Source: a virus. Taken from it: 27,711 bases of DNA. The notes beneath the pieces were generated by a model. It did not search any database. It had not been told where the DNA came from and was given only the letters and a program-made list of their open reading frames with translations. Positions 1-7,798 of the stretch are shown piece after piece. Location of the stretch: positions 1-27,711 of the IMG/VR virus record IMGVR_UViG_3300027747_000168. One strand, written 5' to 3'. Position numbers and translations under genes: made by a program. The first letter of the stretch is position 1, and every line of letters begins with the position of its first letter.

Positions 1-253
1 CACTGTTTGTAACCACAAAAGCCACTTCAGCACCAGCCGCCAAAGCCGCGTTATTGGTCACAATTTGACCTGCCGCCGCATTGATGGTAACGCCTGTTGA
101 TTTGCTAGTTAATTGAGTTACAGAAGAAACCGCTATTGATGGTGAGCCAGTTGTGTAGCCCATCTGACCACTAACTGAGTTAACCAAAGAATAAGTAGCG
201 TCAATAATATCTTGATCAAGATATGCAACGCCAATTGCTTGAGAGTTAGCCAT
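1..253 (-). CDS. Phage structural/decoration-type protein, 3' end cut by window edge
   Basis: The ATG is at 253, with an AAAGGA ribosome site six bases upstream. Only the first 84 residues are present, plus one base of the next codon. The N-terminus (MANSQAIGVAYLDQDIIDAT) leads into a Ser/Thr/Ala-rich beta-type segment containing GYTTG and VTQLTSKSTGVTIN. The same motif pattern recurs in the truncated gene at the other end of the window (27328-27711). I recognise this as a recurrent phage virion-associated domain of unproven function, and its place after the coat cluster fits a head or neck decoration protein. A TACAAT box (279-284 on the complement) could be its -10, but no good -35 is seen, so the promoter is weak. 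Confidence 0.7.
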   Translation of the reverse strand, partial: MANSQAIGVAYLDQDIIDATYSLVNSVSGQMGYTTGSPSIAVSSVTQLTSKSTGVTINAAAGQIVTNNAALAAGAEVAFVVTNS

Positions 254-296
254 GATGATTCCTTTACAGAATGAATTGATTGTACTTTAAAAACAG

Positions 297-328
297 AAAA
301 AGCCACCCCTTTTAAGAGTGGCTTTTTT
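297..328 (-). terminator. Rho-independent terminator after the coat cluster
   Basis: A 10-bp stem (AAAAAGCCAC at 297-306 with GTGGCTTTTT at 318-327) encloses an 11-base loop and is flanked by A and T runs on both sides, so it could act on either strand. It lies 18 bases past the stop of the 346-774 gene and before the next start at 253. This places it at the end of the scaffold-coat-decoration transcription unit. Confidence 0.85.
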
Positions 329-345
329 ACTCAGTTATGCCTCGA

Positions 346-774
346 TTAAGAGTAAACAGAGAAGTCGTAACCGTAAACGTAAATGTCCACAGTTGCGCCT
401 GTTACAGCAGTGCCGACCTTAACGTACAGAGTCTGTGCGGTCAGGGCTGTAGTTTTTGTTCCAGCAACAACAGTTGCGTTAGTAACGTAAGTTGAGCCAG
501 TGTTGCTGGTCAAAGTTGCGTTAGTAACGATTTCTGTGCCGCCGCCTGCTGGTGCGGTCCAGATAGCCAATGCGCCAGAGCTAACGTCTTTGTTAGCGTT
601 GGTGATGGCCACGTTTTGCACGCAGTAGGTGGAGACGTTCTGTGCAGGCAAAGTGACAGTCGAATCGCCAGTAGCGGAGATTGGAATGCCAGTTGCCACA
701 AACAACAAGCGGATAGCTTGGTTTGTCGCCAGATTACTGGGGTGAATTGTGGTGACGCTATTAGGTGCAGCCAT
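346..774 (-). CDS. Putative head decoration protein
   Basis: A 142-residue protein rich in Thr, Ala, Val and Asn with alternating hydrophobic residues, as in an all-beta virion protein. It has no signal peptide or membrane segment. An AGGAGA ribosome site precedes the ATG at good spacing. It sits 24 bases after the coat gene and just before a strong terminator, which is the usual place for a capsid-decorating or head-stabilising protein made in large amounts with coat. I do not recognise a specific family, so the role comes from position and composition only. Confidence 0.7.
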   Translation of the reverse strand: MAAPNSVTTIHPSNLATNQAIRLLFVATGIPISATGDSTVTLPAQNVSTYCVQNVAITNANKDVSSGALAIWTAPAGGGTEIVTNATLTSNTGSTYVTNATVVAGTKTTALTAQTLYVKVGTAVTGATVDIYVYGYDFSVYS

Positions 775-798
775 GATTTTCTCCTTGGTTTAGGTTAA

Positions 799-2043
799 TT
801 AAGCTGCAACGCGGCAGGCCAACTCAGGGTACAGCGGAGCCCAGCCATACAACACATCCAAACGAGTCGGGATCGAATCGTTGTTGATGGTGTACTGACG
901 AACCACACGCATTGACAGACCGATTTCTTTGTCCGAAGCGCGACCAGCAAAATGCACACCCTCTGGCAATTCCAGATCGGCTACTGCCAATGTGAACGCA
1001 TTGCGGTGCATGATGATGTTTTGTGGGCTAACAGTACCGGTGTTGTTGAACGGTGTAACTGCGGATGCGCCGGGTGATGTGACAGACACGTTCTGGAACT
1101 GACCAGCGGTGATCACAGCAGGGCTGACGGTCACAGAAGTAGTGCCAGAAGTGGAAACGGTCACAGGTGCGGTCACAACGAAGTTACGCAGCTTGTTAGA
1201 GCCATAAGCCTGACGGTTCTGGGGGTTGACAGCGTAGACGTTAGCAATCTGGATAACGTCACCTTGGTTCAACGATGCGTTGGCAGTGGTAGCCGACAAT
1301 GCGATGGTTGAAGTAGATGCCCAGCCAGATGTTAAAAAGCCTGTTGCAGTTGAAGTGTTGCAAGACAAAGTGGCGGTGGAATAAGAACCGAATGTCTGAG
1401 ACACCACGTTCTGATCCATCTTCCAGTTCATACCAGCAGAGTCACGACCCATCAAACCCTTGCGATACTGCTCGCCAATGGCTTCTTGAGGAACAAACAG
1501 ACCTTTCAAGCTGTCCACAATAGTGGCAGATGTAAAGGGTTCAACGATACATGAACGGCGACCATCACGTGGTGCGCCTTCAGCGTCCAAGTAAGCGGCT
1601 GCGGTCAGGTATGTGATCAAACCTGTGGGTGGTGTGCCAGCAGTACCGACAATGTTGGCGGTATTGTTTTTGGCCATAACCAGACCATCACGGTCGATCT
1701 TGTTGGCGATTGCCGCCACAGCAGGCTTCAACACGCGGTCACTGAACATATCCAAGGACAAAGCCAAGTCTTGTGTGGTGAACTGTGTATCAACGTGGAA
1801 CTGTGTTGACAGGGTTACAGGAACGCTTGTCTCGTTGAAATCTTCAACGTTCAAAGCAGGGCCGGTAGTACCAATGAAACGACCAGGACGGCGGACGTTA
1901 ACAGTGTTACCGATTTTTGCGCCTACAACAGCGAATTGGTCGTCATAGTTGCGGTCGACTTCTGATGTAAAAGTCAATTCGTTTTCCAAAACCATCAACG
2001 CCTCGTTGGTGATCTTGGAGATGGTTAGCAGTTGATTTGCCAT
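799..2043 (-). CDS. Major capsid protein, P22 gp5-like
   Basis: A 414-residue coat protein of the P22 coat (gp5) family. The N-terminus (MANQLLTISKITNEALMVLE) and the following NELTFTSEVDRNYDDQF segment match the conserved start of that family. The chain then follows the expected course, with a VRRPGRF segment near residue 50 and an immunoglobulin-like, Thr/Ser/Val-rich insertion around residues 220-330. That insertion resembles the I-domain region that P22-like coats carry. Length is close to P22 coat (430 residues). The scaffold gene lies directly upstream on the same transcript and the two products should assemble the procapsid together. A promoter at 3015-3043 feeds both. Confidence 0.93.
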   Translation of the reverse strand: MANQLLTISKITNEALMVLENELTFTSEVDRNYDDQFAVVGAKIGNTVNVRRPGRFIGTTGPALNVEDFNETSVPVTLSTQFHVDTQFTTQDLALSLDMFSDRVLKPAVAAIANKIDRDGLVMAKNNTANIVGTAGTPPTGLITYLTAAAYLDAEGAPRDGRRSCIVEPFTSATIVDSLKGLFVPQEAIGEQYRKGLMGRDSAGMNWKMDQNVVSQTFGSYSTATLSCNTSTATGFLTSGWASTSTIALSATTANASLNQGDVIQIANVYAVNPQNRQAYGSNKLRNFVVTAPVTVSTSGTTSVTVSPAVITAGQFQNVSVTSPGASAVTPFNNTGTVSPQNIIMHRNAFTLAVADLELPEGVHFAGRASDKEIGLSMRVVRQYTINNDSIPTRLDVLYGWAPLYPELACRVAA

Positions 2044-2067
2044 TTGATTTCTCCAAAAAGATTAGGT

Positions 2068-2964
2068 TTACTTGATCTTTCCGGTTCTGCGTTGGGCTTT
2101 CCACTGTGCGTATGTGCCATGAAACTCTCCATCAGAGCCTATTGGTACATCCACTGGTGCTGTCCCACCACGAATCGGGCTGATCGGGGCTGGTGCTCTA
2201 CTTTTAACCACAGTTTCCTGTTTAGCAGTTGGCTTTGCGGATAACCGCTCTTCCAATTTTCCTATCTCTCTGAGTGCCGCTTTAGGCGACATAGCCGATA
2301 TTTTCTTTGCGAGTTCGTCATTTTCAGCTAGGTGGTACAGAACCTGTGGTCCTACATCACTCTCCAGAATTGCATCCCTAACATCATCGTTTACGACAAC
2401 ATCACTAGACGCGACAATCTCATCAAAGTCAGGCAATGATGCTTTGACCGCTTGCACCTTACTCGCCCAAGTCTCAATGACCTTTTGGCGCTCGGCTGCA
2501 ACCTTTTCCTCTGCATCTCGCCTATCCCGTTCCGCTAACGCCTTTTCTGTCGAATACTCCGCTAGAGCTTTCGCATATTCAAATGCGTCTTGAAACTGAC
2601 TTGGCTGCGGTTCTTCATCCACTTCTTGCGCTTTTGGCGCTGCCGGTTTCTCAAGTGCCGCAATACGGGCTTCTAATTCTTCCCTACGCTGACGTTCCAT
2701 CTGCGCTTCTTTACGCGCTTCTTCACGTTGCTTGGTCAGATCAGAAAACCGTCTTTCAAGTTTCGGGTTCTGCTTCTTTTCTTCTGTGGGTTTGGCTTCT
2801 TCCTGCTCTTCAGGTTCACTCTGTTCCGCTTCTACTTCCGGCTCGTTTGGAGTTTCCTCAACAACCGCCTCGGGCGCTTCACGATCAGCTAAACCTAATC
2901 TTTGTGCATAAAAATCTGCCGCATTTTCGCTGGTCAATACTGACCCTGCTTCTTTTTCAGACAT
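2068..2964 (-). CDS. Scaffolding protein
   Basis: A 298-residue, highly charged, largely helical protein. Residues about 28-60 are almost all Glu, Pro and Ala, and about 65-115 is a Lys/Arg/Glu coiled coil (KQREEARKEAQMERQRREEL). A second helical region follows, and the C-terminus is basic (AQWKAQRRTGKIK). In P22-type scaffolds the C-terminal basic helices contact coat. Position between portal and coat is that of P22 gene 8, and its length is near P22 gp8 (303 residues). GAGG seven bases before the ATG is the ribosome site. It is the first gene after the promoter at 3015-3043, so scaffold and coat can be expressed above terminase and portal levels. Confidence 0.88.
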   Translation of the reverse strand: MSEKEAGSVLTSENAADFYAQRLGLADREAPEAVVEETPNEPEVEAEQSEPEEQEEAKPTEEKKQNPKLERRFSDLTKQREEARKEAQMERQRREELEARIAALEKPAAPKAQEVDEEPQPSQFQDAFEYAKALAEYSTEKALAERDRRDAEEKVAAERQKVIETWASKVQAVKASLPDFDEIVASSDVVVNDDVRDAILESDVGPQVLYHLAENDELAKKISAMSPKAALREIGKLEERLSAKPTAKQETVVKSRAPAPISPIRGGTAPVDVPIGSDGEFHGTYAQWKAQRRTGKIK

Positions 2965-2984
2965 GAGTTACCTCAAGAATTAAC

Positions 2985-3001
2985 CCAGTTGACCCAACTG
3001 G
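2985..3001 (-). repeat. Inverted repeat in the scaffold mRNA leader
   Basis: CCAGTT (2985-2990) and AACTGG (2996-3001) form a 6-bp stem with a 5-base loop. It lies between the predicted transcription start (near 3008) and the scaffold start codon (2964). In the mRNA it would form a small hairpin about 10 bases upstream of the ribosome site. P22 scaffold is known to control its own synthesis after transcription, so a leader hairpin is a possible regulatory element; that link is inference. Confidence 0.5.
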
Positions 3002-3008
3002 TAAGGTT

Positions 3009-3043
3009 TTGTGGTTTATACCACAATGTTGTTTTTTTGTCAA
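3009..3043 (-). promoter_or_regulatory. Strong sigma70-type promoter with palindrome over the -10, upstream of scaffold
   Basis: Reading leftward, a perfect TTGACA -35 (3038-3043) is followed by exactly 17 bases and a TATAAA -10 (3015-3020). The -35 overlaps the portal stop codon. The -10 is the loop of a perfect palindrome, TTGTGG-TATAAA-CCACAA (3009-3026), a likely operator for a repressor that would block RNA polymerase. The predicted start is near 3008, leaving a leader of about 43 bases before scaffold. Confidence 0.8.
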
Positions 3044-5115
3044 ATAGCCCGTTCAGTAGTTTCTGCTGATGCGTTTTGACGAGATATATGATCAATGTGC
3101 GCCAGCAATAGGGCAAATTGCCCTTTGATTTCCTCAATTTGAAGCTGAGTGGCGGTGATTTTGTCGGTATCACGCTCTTTCATTTCGACCCGCGCATCAG
3201 TATCACGGCGCTTGGTTTCATTATTCATCTCAATGTCGTGCGCTTTGGCGGTCTGCTTCATCAGTTCGCGCTTAGTTTCGTTGTCCTGCTTGACTTGCTC
3301 GATGTCCTGACGCTGCTTGATGACCATCTGCAACTGCTGGATTTCCTGTGCCATCTGTTGCATTTGCGCCTGGCTTTGCGCCAATTGCATCTGAACTTGC
3401 GGAGGAATTGGGCTTTTCTCGTCAACTTGTGACAGCGGGTTCAGCGTAGCCAAGCGGTCGGCAATGGTGTCTGCGCCAGGAAAATCCATGTTGCGGAAGA
3501 TCAAATCACCCGCTGTTTGCATCAAAGTCGGGTCAGCAGACAACATTCCCATCATGGATTCGACAGCCTCTTGGCGCTTGCTATTGTAGCCTGGTCCTGT
3601 CTCCATCACCACATCGTATTCACCAACCGTCACATCATTCAGCACTTCGCCAACCGCTGTGCGCTCGTTCAGCGTCACCAAATCAGGCTTACCATCATCC
3701 CCAATGATTCGCAAAACACGCTCAGAATCGTAGATTTTCGGAATCAAGTCCAAAATGATCTTGCCGGTGTGGGAGATTGATCGTGTCAGGTTGTCGTAAT
3801 AATCAAAGTTGGTCAGGTCAACCTGTTGCTGTTGGCCATTCAGCGCCTTGCCCGATATATTGCCGGTCGGCATCTGGTTAGGGTCAAAGATACCCATGAT
3901 AGCAGACAAATCGTCATTGATGACGCTTGCCGCTGTGATCACGCCAGCAGGCGGTGGCTCGGGTTGCAGGCGCTGTGGCGCTGGTGCAGGCTGACCATCA
4001 ATGTCGCGTTGCTTGTAACGCAAATAAGACGTTGATTTGACGTTTGCCTGCGCCCATTCGTTCTCATGTCCCTCGTCTTGGCCCTCCGCCATGATCCACT
4101 TGGCTCTTGGTGCAAGTGCAATGCTTTCAGTCAGGCTGGTCTGCCAGAAGTTGTACATACGCTGCGGGTCTTTGGCGTTGCGAATCATGCCAAACTTCTT
4201 GCGCTTGTTGCCGATCACGACATGGCGACCGTAGCAAGGGATCACCGGAATGTGGCGACCAGGCCAGTCTTGTTCTTCAATAACCTCAATGGCGGTCATC
4301 TTCTTCCACTTGATGGTTTTCTTGAAGCTGGATCGCTCATCAATGACCGACAAACCAGCCAATTCCAACCGCTGGAAAAAGTCCTTGCCATCAGCAAACT
4401 TCATCGTGCCGTCTGACAAGTGATACAGCGTAGCCTTTTCCCGCACCGTGTAAAAGTATTCGGCAATGCGTATATCTTCCTTGGTAATCCACTCAGACTG
4501 ACTGTCGCCTGTGCCGCGTTGGGTAAACGATGTGCCATCATCCAAATCAGGATACAGCTTGCGAAACACCTCTTTCGGCATCATGGTGGTAATCAGGCAC
4601 TTCTCAGCGTCTGAGCCATCAGGGGCAATTGAGTTAGGGTCAAAATACACCGTGAACGGGTTATCCACAGGTTCAATGTAGATTTCCTGATCAAAACTAT
4701 CTTCCCGTACATATTTTGTGGTCACGCGCCAATAGCCCCAACCCATGCGGACAGCGTAATCAAAGGCGTTGTCGTAGGCATGGTCAGCGTTGGAATTGAC
4801 CTCAATGTGCCGAATTACGCCTGAAATGACCTGTGCAACCTTGGCATCTGCTTCGGTGTTGGTAGCGTGTACCTTGATGCGTGGTCGCTGTTGGCGCTGT
4901 TGGTTGGTAACTTGGCGGCAAAACGTATCGAGCTTGTTGATTGTCAGCACTGGTCGGGACTCAAGGTTGCGGCTGTTTTGCAACTCCACCGGCCACTGGT
5001 CGCCGTTGACAAACTTTAAATCCTCCAAGGCTTCTTGGCGGTTCATTGTGTCGGCATCGTTGCTGAACTTCAGAAAGTCCACCGCTTCTTGAATAATCGG
5101 GTCGTAATCGTCCAT
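3040..5115 (-). CDS. Portal protein, P22 gp1-like
   Basis: A 691-residue portal of the P22 portal family, close to the 725 residues of P22 gp1. It forms the dodecameric ring at the DNA-entry vertex, where the terminase docks. Recognisable segments are an N-terminal helical region (DFLKFSNDADTMNRQEALED), the Trp-rich stretch YAVRMGWGYWRVTTKYV near residue 120, and a long Gln/Lys/Glu-rich C-terminal helix (about residues 590-665), expected for the portal barrel and crown. The ATG follows the terminase stop directly. The stop codon overlaps the -35 box of the downstream scaffold promoter. Confidence 0.92.
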   Translation of the reverse strand: MDDYDPIIQEAVDFLKFSNDADTMNRQEALEDLKFVNGDQWPVELQNSRNLESRPVLTINKLDTFCRQVTNQQRQQRPRIKVHATNTEADAKVAQVISGVIRHIEVNSNADHAYDNAFDYAVRMGWGYWRVTTKYVREDSFDQEIYIEPVDNPFTVYFDPNSIAPDGSDAEKCLITTMMPKEVFRKLYPDLDDGTSFTQRGTGDSQSEWITKEDIRIAEYFYTVREKATLYHLSDGTMKFADGKDFFQRLELAGLSVIDERSSFKKTIKWKKMTAIEVIEEQDWPGRHIPVIPCYGRHVVIGNKRKKFGMIRNAKDPQRMYNFWQTSLTESIALAPRAKWIMAEGQDEGHENEWAQANVKSTSYLRYKQRDIDGQPAPAPQRLQPEPPPAGVITAASVINDDLSAIMGIFDPNQMPTGNISGKALNGQQQQVDLTNFDYYDNLTRSISHTGKIILDLIPKIYDSERVLRIIGDDGKPDLVTLNERTAVGEVLNDVTVGEYDVVMETGPGYNSKRQEAVESMMGMLSADPTLMQTAGDLIFRNMDFPGADTIADRLATLNPLSQVDEKSPIPPQVQMQLAQSQAQMQQMAQEIQQLQMVIKQRQDIEQVKQDNETKRELMKQTAKAHDIEMNNETKRRDTDARVEMKERDTDKITATQLQIEEIKGQFALLLAHIDHISRQNASAETTERAI

Positions 5116-6393
5116 TTAGCCCATCCAACTGTTTGCGCTGCCGTACATCGGCATCGGTTTGGGTTTCTTCCGTTCTTTGGGTTCATTAATCATGAGACCA
5201 ATGTACCTAAAGGCATCAGCACCGTGCGAATACTGGTCATGTAATGGATTGCGGCTGAACTGCTTTGTATCAGGATCAACCTCATACCGGTAATGACGCA
5301 GACATTGTAAGCCATCATAACAATTTTCTCTATCAAAATAACATGATCTGAATATTGTTCTTGCCGCGTTGATGCTGTCTACAACTGGTGTCTTGTCAAT
5401 TATGCGGGTTTTGTAGCCTGCCGCCCTCACAATTTCCTCAATTGACCGCCCATTTGCCGCTAGCGTTTTGTTCTGTGCATCGTGCGGCAACCATAACGTG
5501 TCGTATACATAGCCAAACTTTTGCATTTCAGCAAGATAATGGCTGATTGTCTGCTGGTTGTCCTCAATATACCGAATCAGGCGGGTTTCCATGCCGATAA
5601 ACTGGACAAACCAGATGGCGGTGGCATCAGCCCAACCAAGGTCAAACACAGCGTGTACAGGCTTTGTAGCATCGTAAGGAACGCGGGTAATGCGGTTCTC
5701 CAACTCAGCCATTTGCACTTCTTTGGCAAAGATAGCCCCATCTACCGTCTGGCGGCAGAAACCCTCCCAGACCGTCCTGTGCGCCTCTGGGTCACGCGCT
5801 TTCAGGCTTTCCATCTCCAGCTTCAGCGTGTCAGGAAACCAAGGGTTATCGTTCCAATTGACCTTAGTCACCACCGCGTTGTCTGGCTTGTGGACTACAA
5901 ACCGCTGGTAGGTTTCGTCAGTTTCCAACTCAGGGTTGAACGTAATCCATATCTCGCTGTCTGGCTTTCGGATGGTAGGAATCAGCACATTCCATGACAA
6001 TCTGGTCACTGAGGATGCCTCCTCAACCCAGCAAATATCTATACCCTCATAACTTTTTACGTTAGCTACATTGTTTTTCAAACCAACAAAGCTAAATTCA
6101 CTGCCGTTTTTGCCGCGGATACTGGCTTGGGTTATCTCAAAGAACGACTGTAAGTTAAGGTCAACGATCTGGTCGGACAGCAGCTTATGCACAGAATCCC
6201 GCATGGAAGTCATGAACTCCCGCGCACAAAGGATTCGTAATGGCTCTTTGGCGGCTTTAATCAGCAGTGCTCTAGCCACGCCCCATGACTTAGCGCCACC
6301 TCGCCCACCATATAAAACTCGATAGCGGCTTTTTGGCGGATCAAATAAACACGCCAGCTTTACAGGGAATTGGGCGTTGCTGACTTCGGACAA
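5116..6393 (-). CDS. terL: Terminase large subunit
   Basis: A 425-residue DNA-packaging ATPase and nuclease of the PBSX/Terminase_3 type. Walker A is GGRGGAKS at residues 29-36. Walker B is ICWVEEA at about 120-126 with the catalytic Glu pair. Candidate nuclease acidic residues are D251 (VFDLGW), D304 (LPHDA) and D393 (HGADAFR). The start is TTG, not ATG: the TTG at 6391-6393 has AAGGAG five bases upstream, and no in-frame ATG occurs before residue 61, beyond the Walker A motif. The stop directly abuts the portal start. A structured 200-base spacer separates it from the small terminase. Confidence 0.92.
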   Translation of the reverse strand: MSEVSNAQFPVKLACLFDPPKSRYRVLYGGRGGAKSWGVARALLIKAAKEPLRILCAREFMTSMRDSVHKLLSDQIVDLNLQSFFEITQASIRGKNGSEFSFVGLKNNVANVKSYEGIDICWVEEASSVTRLSWNVLIPTIRKPDSEIWITFNPELETDETYQRFVVHKPDNAVVTKVNWNDNPWFPDTLKLEMESLKARDPEAHRTVWEGFCRQTVDGAIFAKEVQMAELENRITRVPYDATKPVHAVFDLGWADATAIWFVQFIGMETRLIRYIEDNQQTISHYLAEMQKFGYVYDTLWLPHDAQNKTLAANGRSIEEIVRAAGYKTRIIDKTPVVDSINAARTIFRSCYFDRENCYDGLQCLRHYRYEVDPDTKQFSRNPLHDQYSHGADAFRYIGLMINEPKERKKPKPMPMYGSANSWMG

Positions 6394-6410
6394 TCTGACT
6401 CCTTATAAGT

Positions 6411-6622
6411 TGTTGGTGGCTGGTACTGATCTCCAGCTTGTTGATCGGTGCATCCTTTCGGAGGAGAGCCATTCGGCTGTTTTGTCGAACCTTGCACAAC
6501 TTTTATGACATATTAACCGCATCAGTTTTGCGGTATCACCAACACGGCTGGGGACTGTTCTTGATGGGCTTGCCGAATCGAACGGCCTAGCGTCAAGTCG
6601 CTTAACCTTGCCCACAATCCCC
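6411..6622 (-). ncRNA. Structured non-coding block between terS and terL (candidate RNA or packaging element)
   Basis: This spacer has no convincing gene but is dense in complementary pairs. Domain 1 is closed by 6550-6558 with 6614-6622 (9 pairs), then 6566-6569/6610-6613, holding hairpins 6572-6575/6583-6586 and 6589-6592/6599-6602. Domain 2 is closed by 6411-6418/6537-6544 (8 pairs) and holds hairpins 6419-6423/6433-6437, 6453-6456/6462-6465, 6467-6470/6475-6478 and 6516-6521/6529-6534, plus a stem 6440-6443 and 6449-6452 with 6493-6500. One position of the 9-bp stem is a G-U pair on the minus-strand RNA but an A-C mismatch on the plus strand, which favours minus-strand RNA. Its function is unknown; it could be an RNA, a translation control or part of a pac region. 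Confidence 0.5.
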
Positions 6623-6635
6623 ATGCGTGTTGACG

Positions 6636-7046
6636 CTATTCGCTAGGCTTCACAAATGTCACTTGAATGCCCTGCAACAGCGGTGCGCCCTCTGCGCCAG
6701 TAATCTCCTGCTTTGTGCTTTCACGATACTTTTTCGGAAACCTTGCAGCCATTGATCTTGACCAGATTGACGCGTTTAGTTTGGCGCTTTCTTTTTCCTC
6801 AATCATGTGGGTTTGACCAATTGTCTCCCACCAATCAAGCTCTAATTCTTTTGCATATTCCAAGGCGTGCAGAAAATCCTCGTGCTTATCTCTCCAATCG
6901 AATAAGACCCTAGTAGAAACCCCTAGATTTGCGGCTATTTGCTCAATGGATTTACCGATGCGCCCAAGCTCTATCGCCCTTTCACAAAACGCAGGGTCGT
7001 ATTTGCTTGGTCTACCCACAGGGCGCTTTTCGGTAACTTCGGTCAT
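6636..7046 (-). CDS. terS: Terminase small subunit
   Basis: A 136-residue DNA-recognition subunit of the packaging motor. Residues 1-15 contain the short basic GRPSKY motif often seen at the start of small terminases. Residues about 32-55 form a helix-turn-helix (SIEQIAANLGVSTRVLFDWR). The rest is helical and ends in a short beta tail. Its ATG overlaps the stop of the preceding small gene (ATGA), indicating coupled translation. It would bind pac and hand the DNA to the large subunit encoded 240 bases downstream. Confidence 0.88.
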   Translation of the reverse strand: MTEVTEKRPVGRPSKYDPAFCERAIELGRIGKSIEQIAANLGVSTRVLFDWRDKHEDFLHALEYAKELELDWWETIGQTHMIEEKESAKLNASIWSRSMAARFPKKYRESTKQEITGAEGAPLLQGIQVTFVKPSE

Positions 7047-7189
7047 TTCTTCTTAGCCTTAGCTTTTTCAGCTTCGCGCTTTTCGCTGTATGCGATTGCC
7101 ACGGCCTGCTTTACAGGCTTACCGGCCTTGACTTCCGTCTTGATATTCTCTTTAAACGCTTTGGGGCTGGTCGATTTCTTCAGCGGCAT
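7043..7189 (-). CDS. Small basic conserved phage protein
   Basis: A 48-residue Lys-rich protein starting MPLKKSTSPKAFKENIKTEV and ending in a lysine run. I recognise this pattern (MPLKK... NIKTE... AGKP.KQAVAIA) as a small protein common in tailed phages, function unknown. The start at 7189 is chosen over an upstream in-frame codon at 7240 because GGAG lies seven bases before it and family members begin there. It overlaps the preceding gene by 38 bases and terS by 4 bases. Confidence 0.75.
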   Translation of the reverse strand: MPLKKSTSPKAFKENIKTEVKAGKPVKQAVAIAYSEKREAEKAKAKKK

Positions 7190-7319
7190 CGTCTTTCTCC
7201 AGTTCGGCCAGCATCCACTGGCATTGTTGCAACGCACCATTGATCTGGTGCAACTGTTGTTCCAACTCGCGGCCCTTTGCCATCAAGTCTTGAATTCGCA
7301 TTTGTATGATTTCTTTCAT
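7152..7319 (-). CDS. Small coiled-coil phage protein, 55 residues
   Basis: A short ORF starting ATG at 7319 with GAGGA just upstream, its ATGA overlapping the stop of the co-chaperonin gene. The product (MKEIIQMRIQDLMAKGRELE...) is helical and heptad-like through residue 45, with an acidic tail (DDAAEEIDQPQSV). Similar small helical proteins occur near terminase genes in many phages, without a known role. The next gene starts inside its last 38 bases. Overlaps on both sides and a good ribosome site support it. Confidence 0.7.
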   Translation of the reverse strand: MKEIIQMRIQDLMAKGRELEQQLHQINGALQQCQWMLAELEKDDAAEEIDQPQSV

Positions 7320-7576
7320 GATTCCTCAACAATAGCACAAATGTCTGCTTCTTGGATGATTTGATAGTCCTGACCGTCAATCCGTTGGGTTGGCCAGTTC
7401 AGGTAATCACCATTGCCGTATTTAATGAAGTCACCAACCGCCGCCTGGTCAACCAATGGGCCAATGGCAACAATCGTTCCCTCGTTAAATGCTTCCTTAT
7501 TGTTTACCCAAATGATGTCGCTCAGTTGACGCACTCTGGGTTTGACAACAACTCTATCACGCAGCGGTCGTAACAT
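7316..7576 (-). CDS. GroES-like co-chaperonin (Cpn10)
   Basis: An 86-residue protein matching the Cpn10 fold from end to end. The N-terminal strand LRPLRDRVVVKP corresponds to GroES IRPLHDRVIVKR. A mobile-loop region at residues 14-32 carries the hydrophobic IIW tripeptide expected to dock on GroEL. EGTIVAIGP and VGDFIKYGNGD match the core strands, and the C-terminus QEADICAIVEE parallels SESDILAIVEA. The start at 7576 is preferred over an in-frame codon at 7612 because the fold begins there and AAAGG lies six bases upstream. It probably redirects the host GroEL chamber to fold coat or another virion protein, as T4 gp31 does. Confidence 0.82.
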   Translation of the reverse strand: MLRPLRDRVVVKPRVRQLSDIIWVNNKEAFNEGTIVAIGPLVDQAAVGDFIKYGNGDYLNWPTQRIDGQDYQIIQEADICAIVEES

Positions 7577-7769
7577 CTTGGACCTTTCTGACGTATTTGC
7601 GTTTCTCAACAAAACCTATGTCATCTTGGACAACATGATCTATTTTTGTCGTAAATTCACCACACCATTCATTTGCATGGCGGTTTTGGTATGTCGGATA
7701 GCGGCGGCACTGTCCCAACATCTCAGTGTCAAGAAAGTGGCGGCAAGACTTACAATTTCGGTCAACCAT
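7557..7769 (-). CDS. Small Cys-rich, possibly zinc-binding protein
   Basis: A 70-residue protein with four Cys in two pairs (CKSC near residue 7, GQCRRYP near 20, EWC near 35), a pattern that can hold one metal ion. The C-terminal half is charged. AAGGAG five bases before the ATG at 7769 fixes this start over a TTG one codon upstream. Its 3' end overlaps the co-chaperonin gene by 20 bases, so the two are probably co-translated. I recognise the style (small Cys protein in a phage operon) but no specific function. Confidence 0.65.
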   Translation of the reverse strand: MVDRNCKSCRHFLDTEMLGQCRRYPTYQNRHANEWCGEFTTKIDHVVQDDIGFVEKRKYVRKVQDVTTAA

Positions 7770-7798
7770 CAAAACTCCTTTTTTTGTTGGCCAGAAAT

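Noticed and set aside
2583-2966. Long open frames opposite the scaffold and portal genes
   Set aside because: These are shadows on the antisense strand of biased coding sequence, hydrophobic and Leu-rich, without ribosome sites.
6550-6622. Possible tRNA (73 bases between paired ends, TTCGATT loop)
   Set aside because: The TTCGATT loop sits at the anticodon-arm position, not the T-arm position. No D-arm or standard anticodon arm can be formed.
6403-6624. 73-codon open frame in the terS-terL spacer, minus strand
   Set aside because: No ribosome site, Arg/Ser-rich composition unlike its neighbours, and it coincides with dense RNA-like pairing. It is more likely a chance frame over a structured element.
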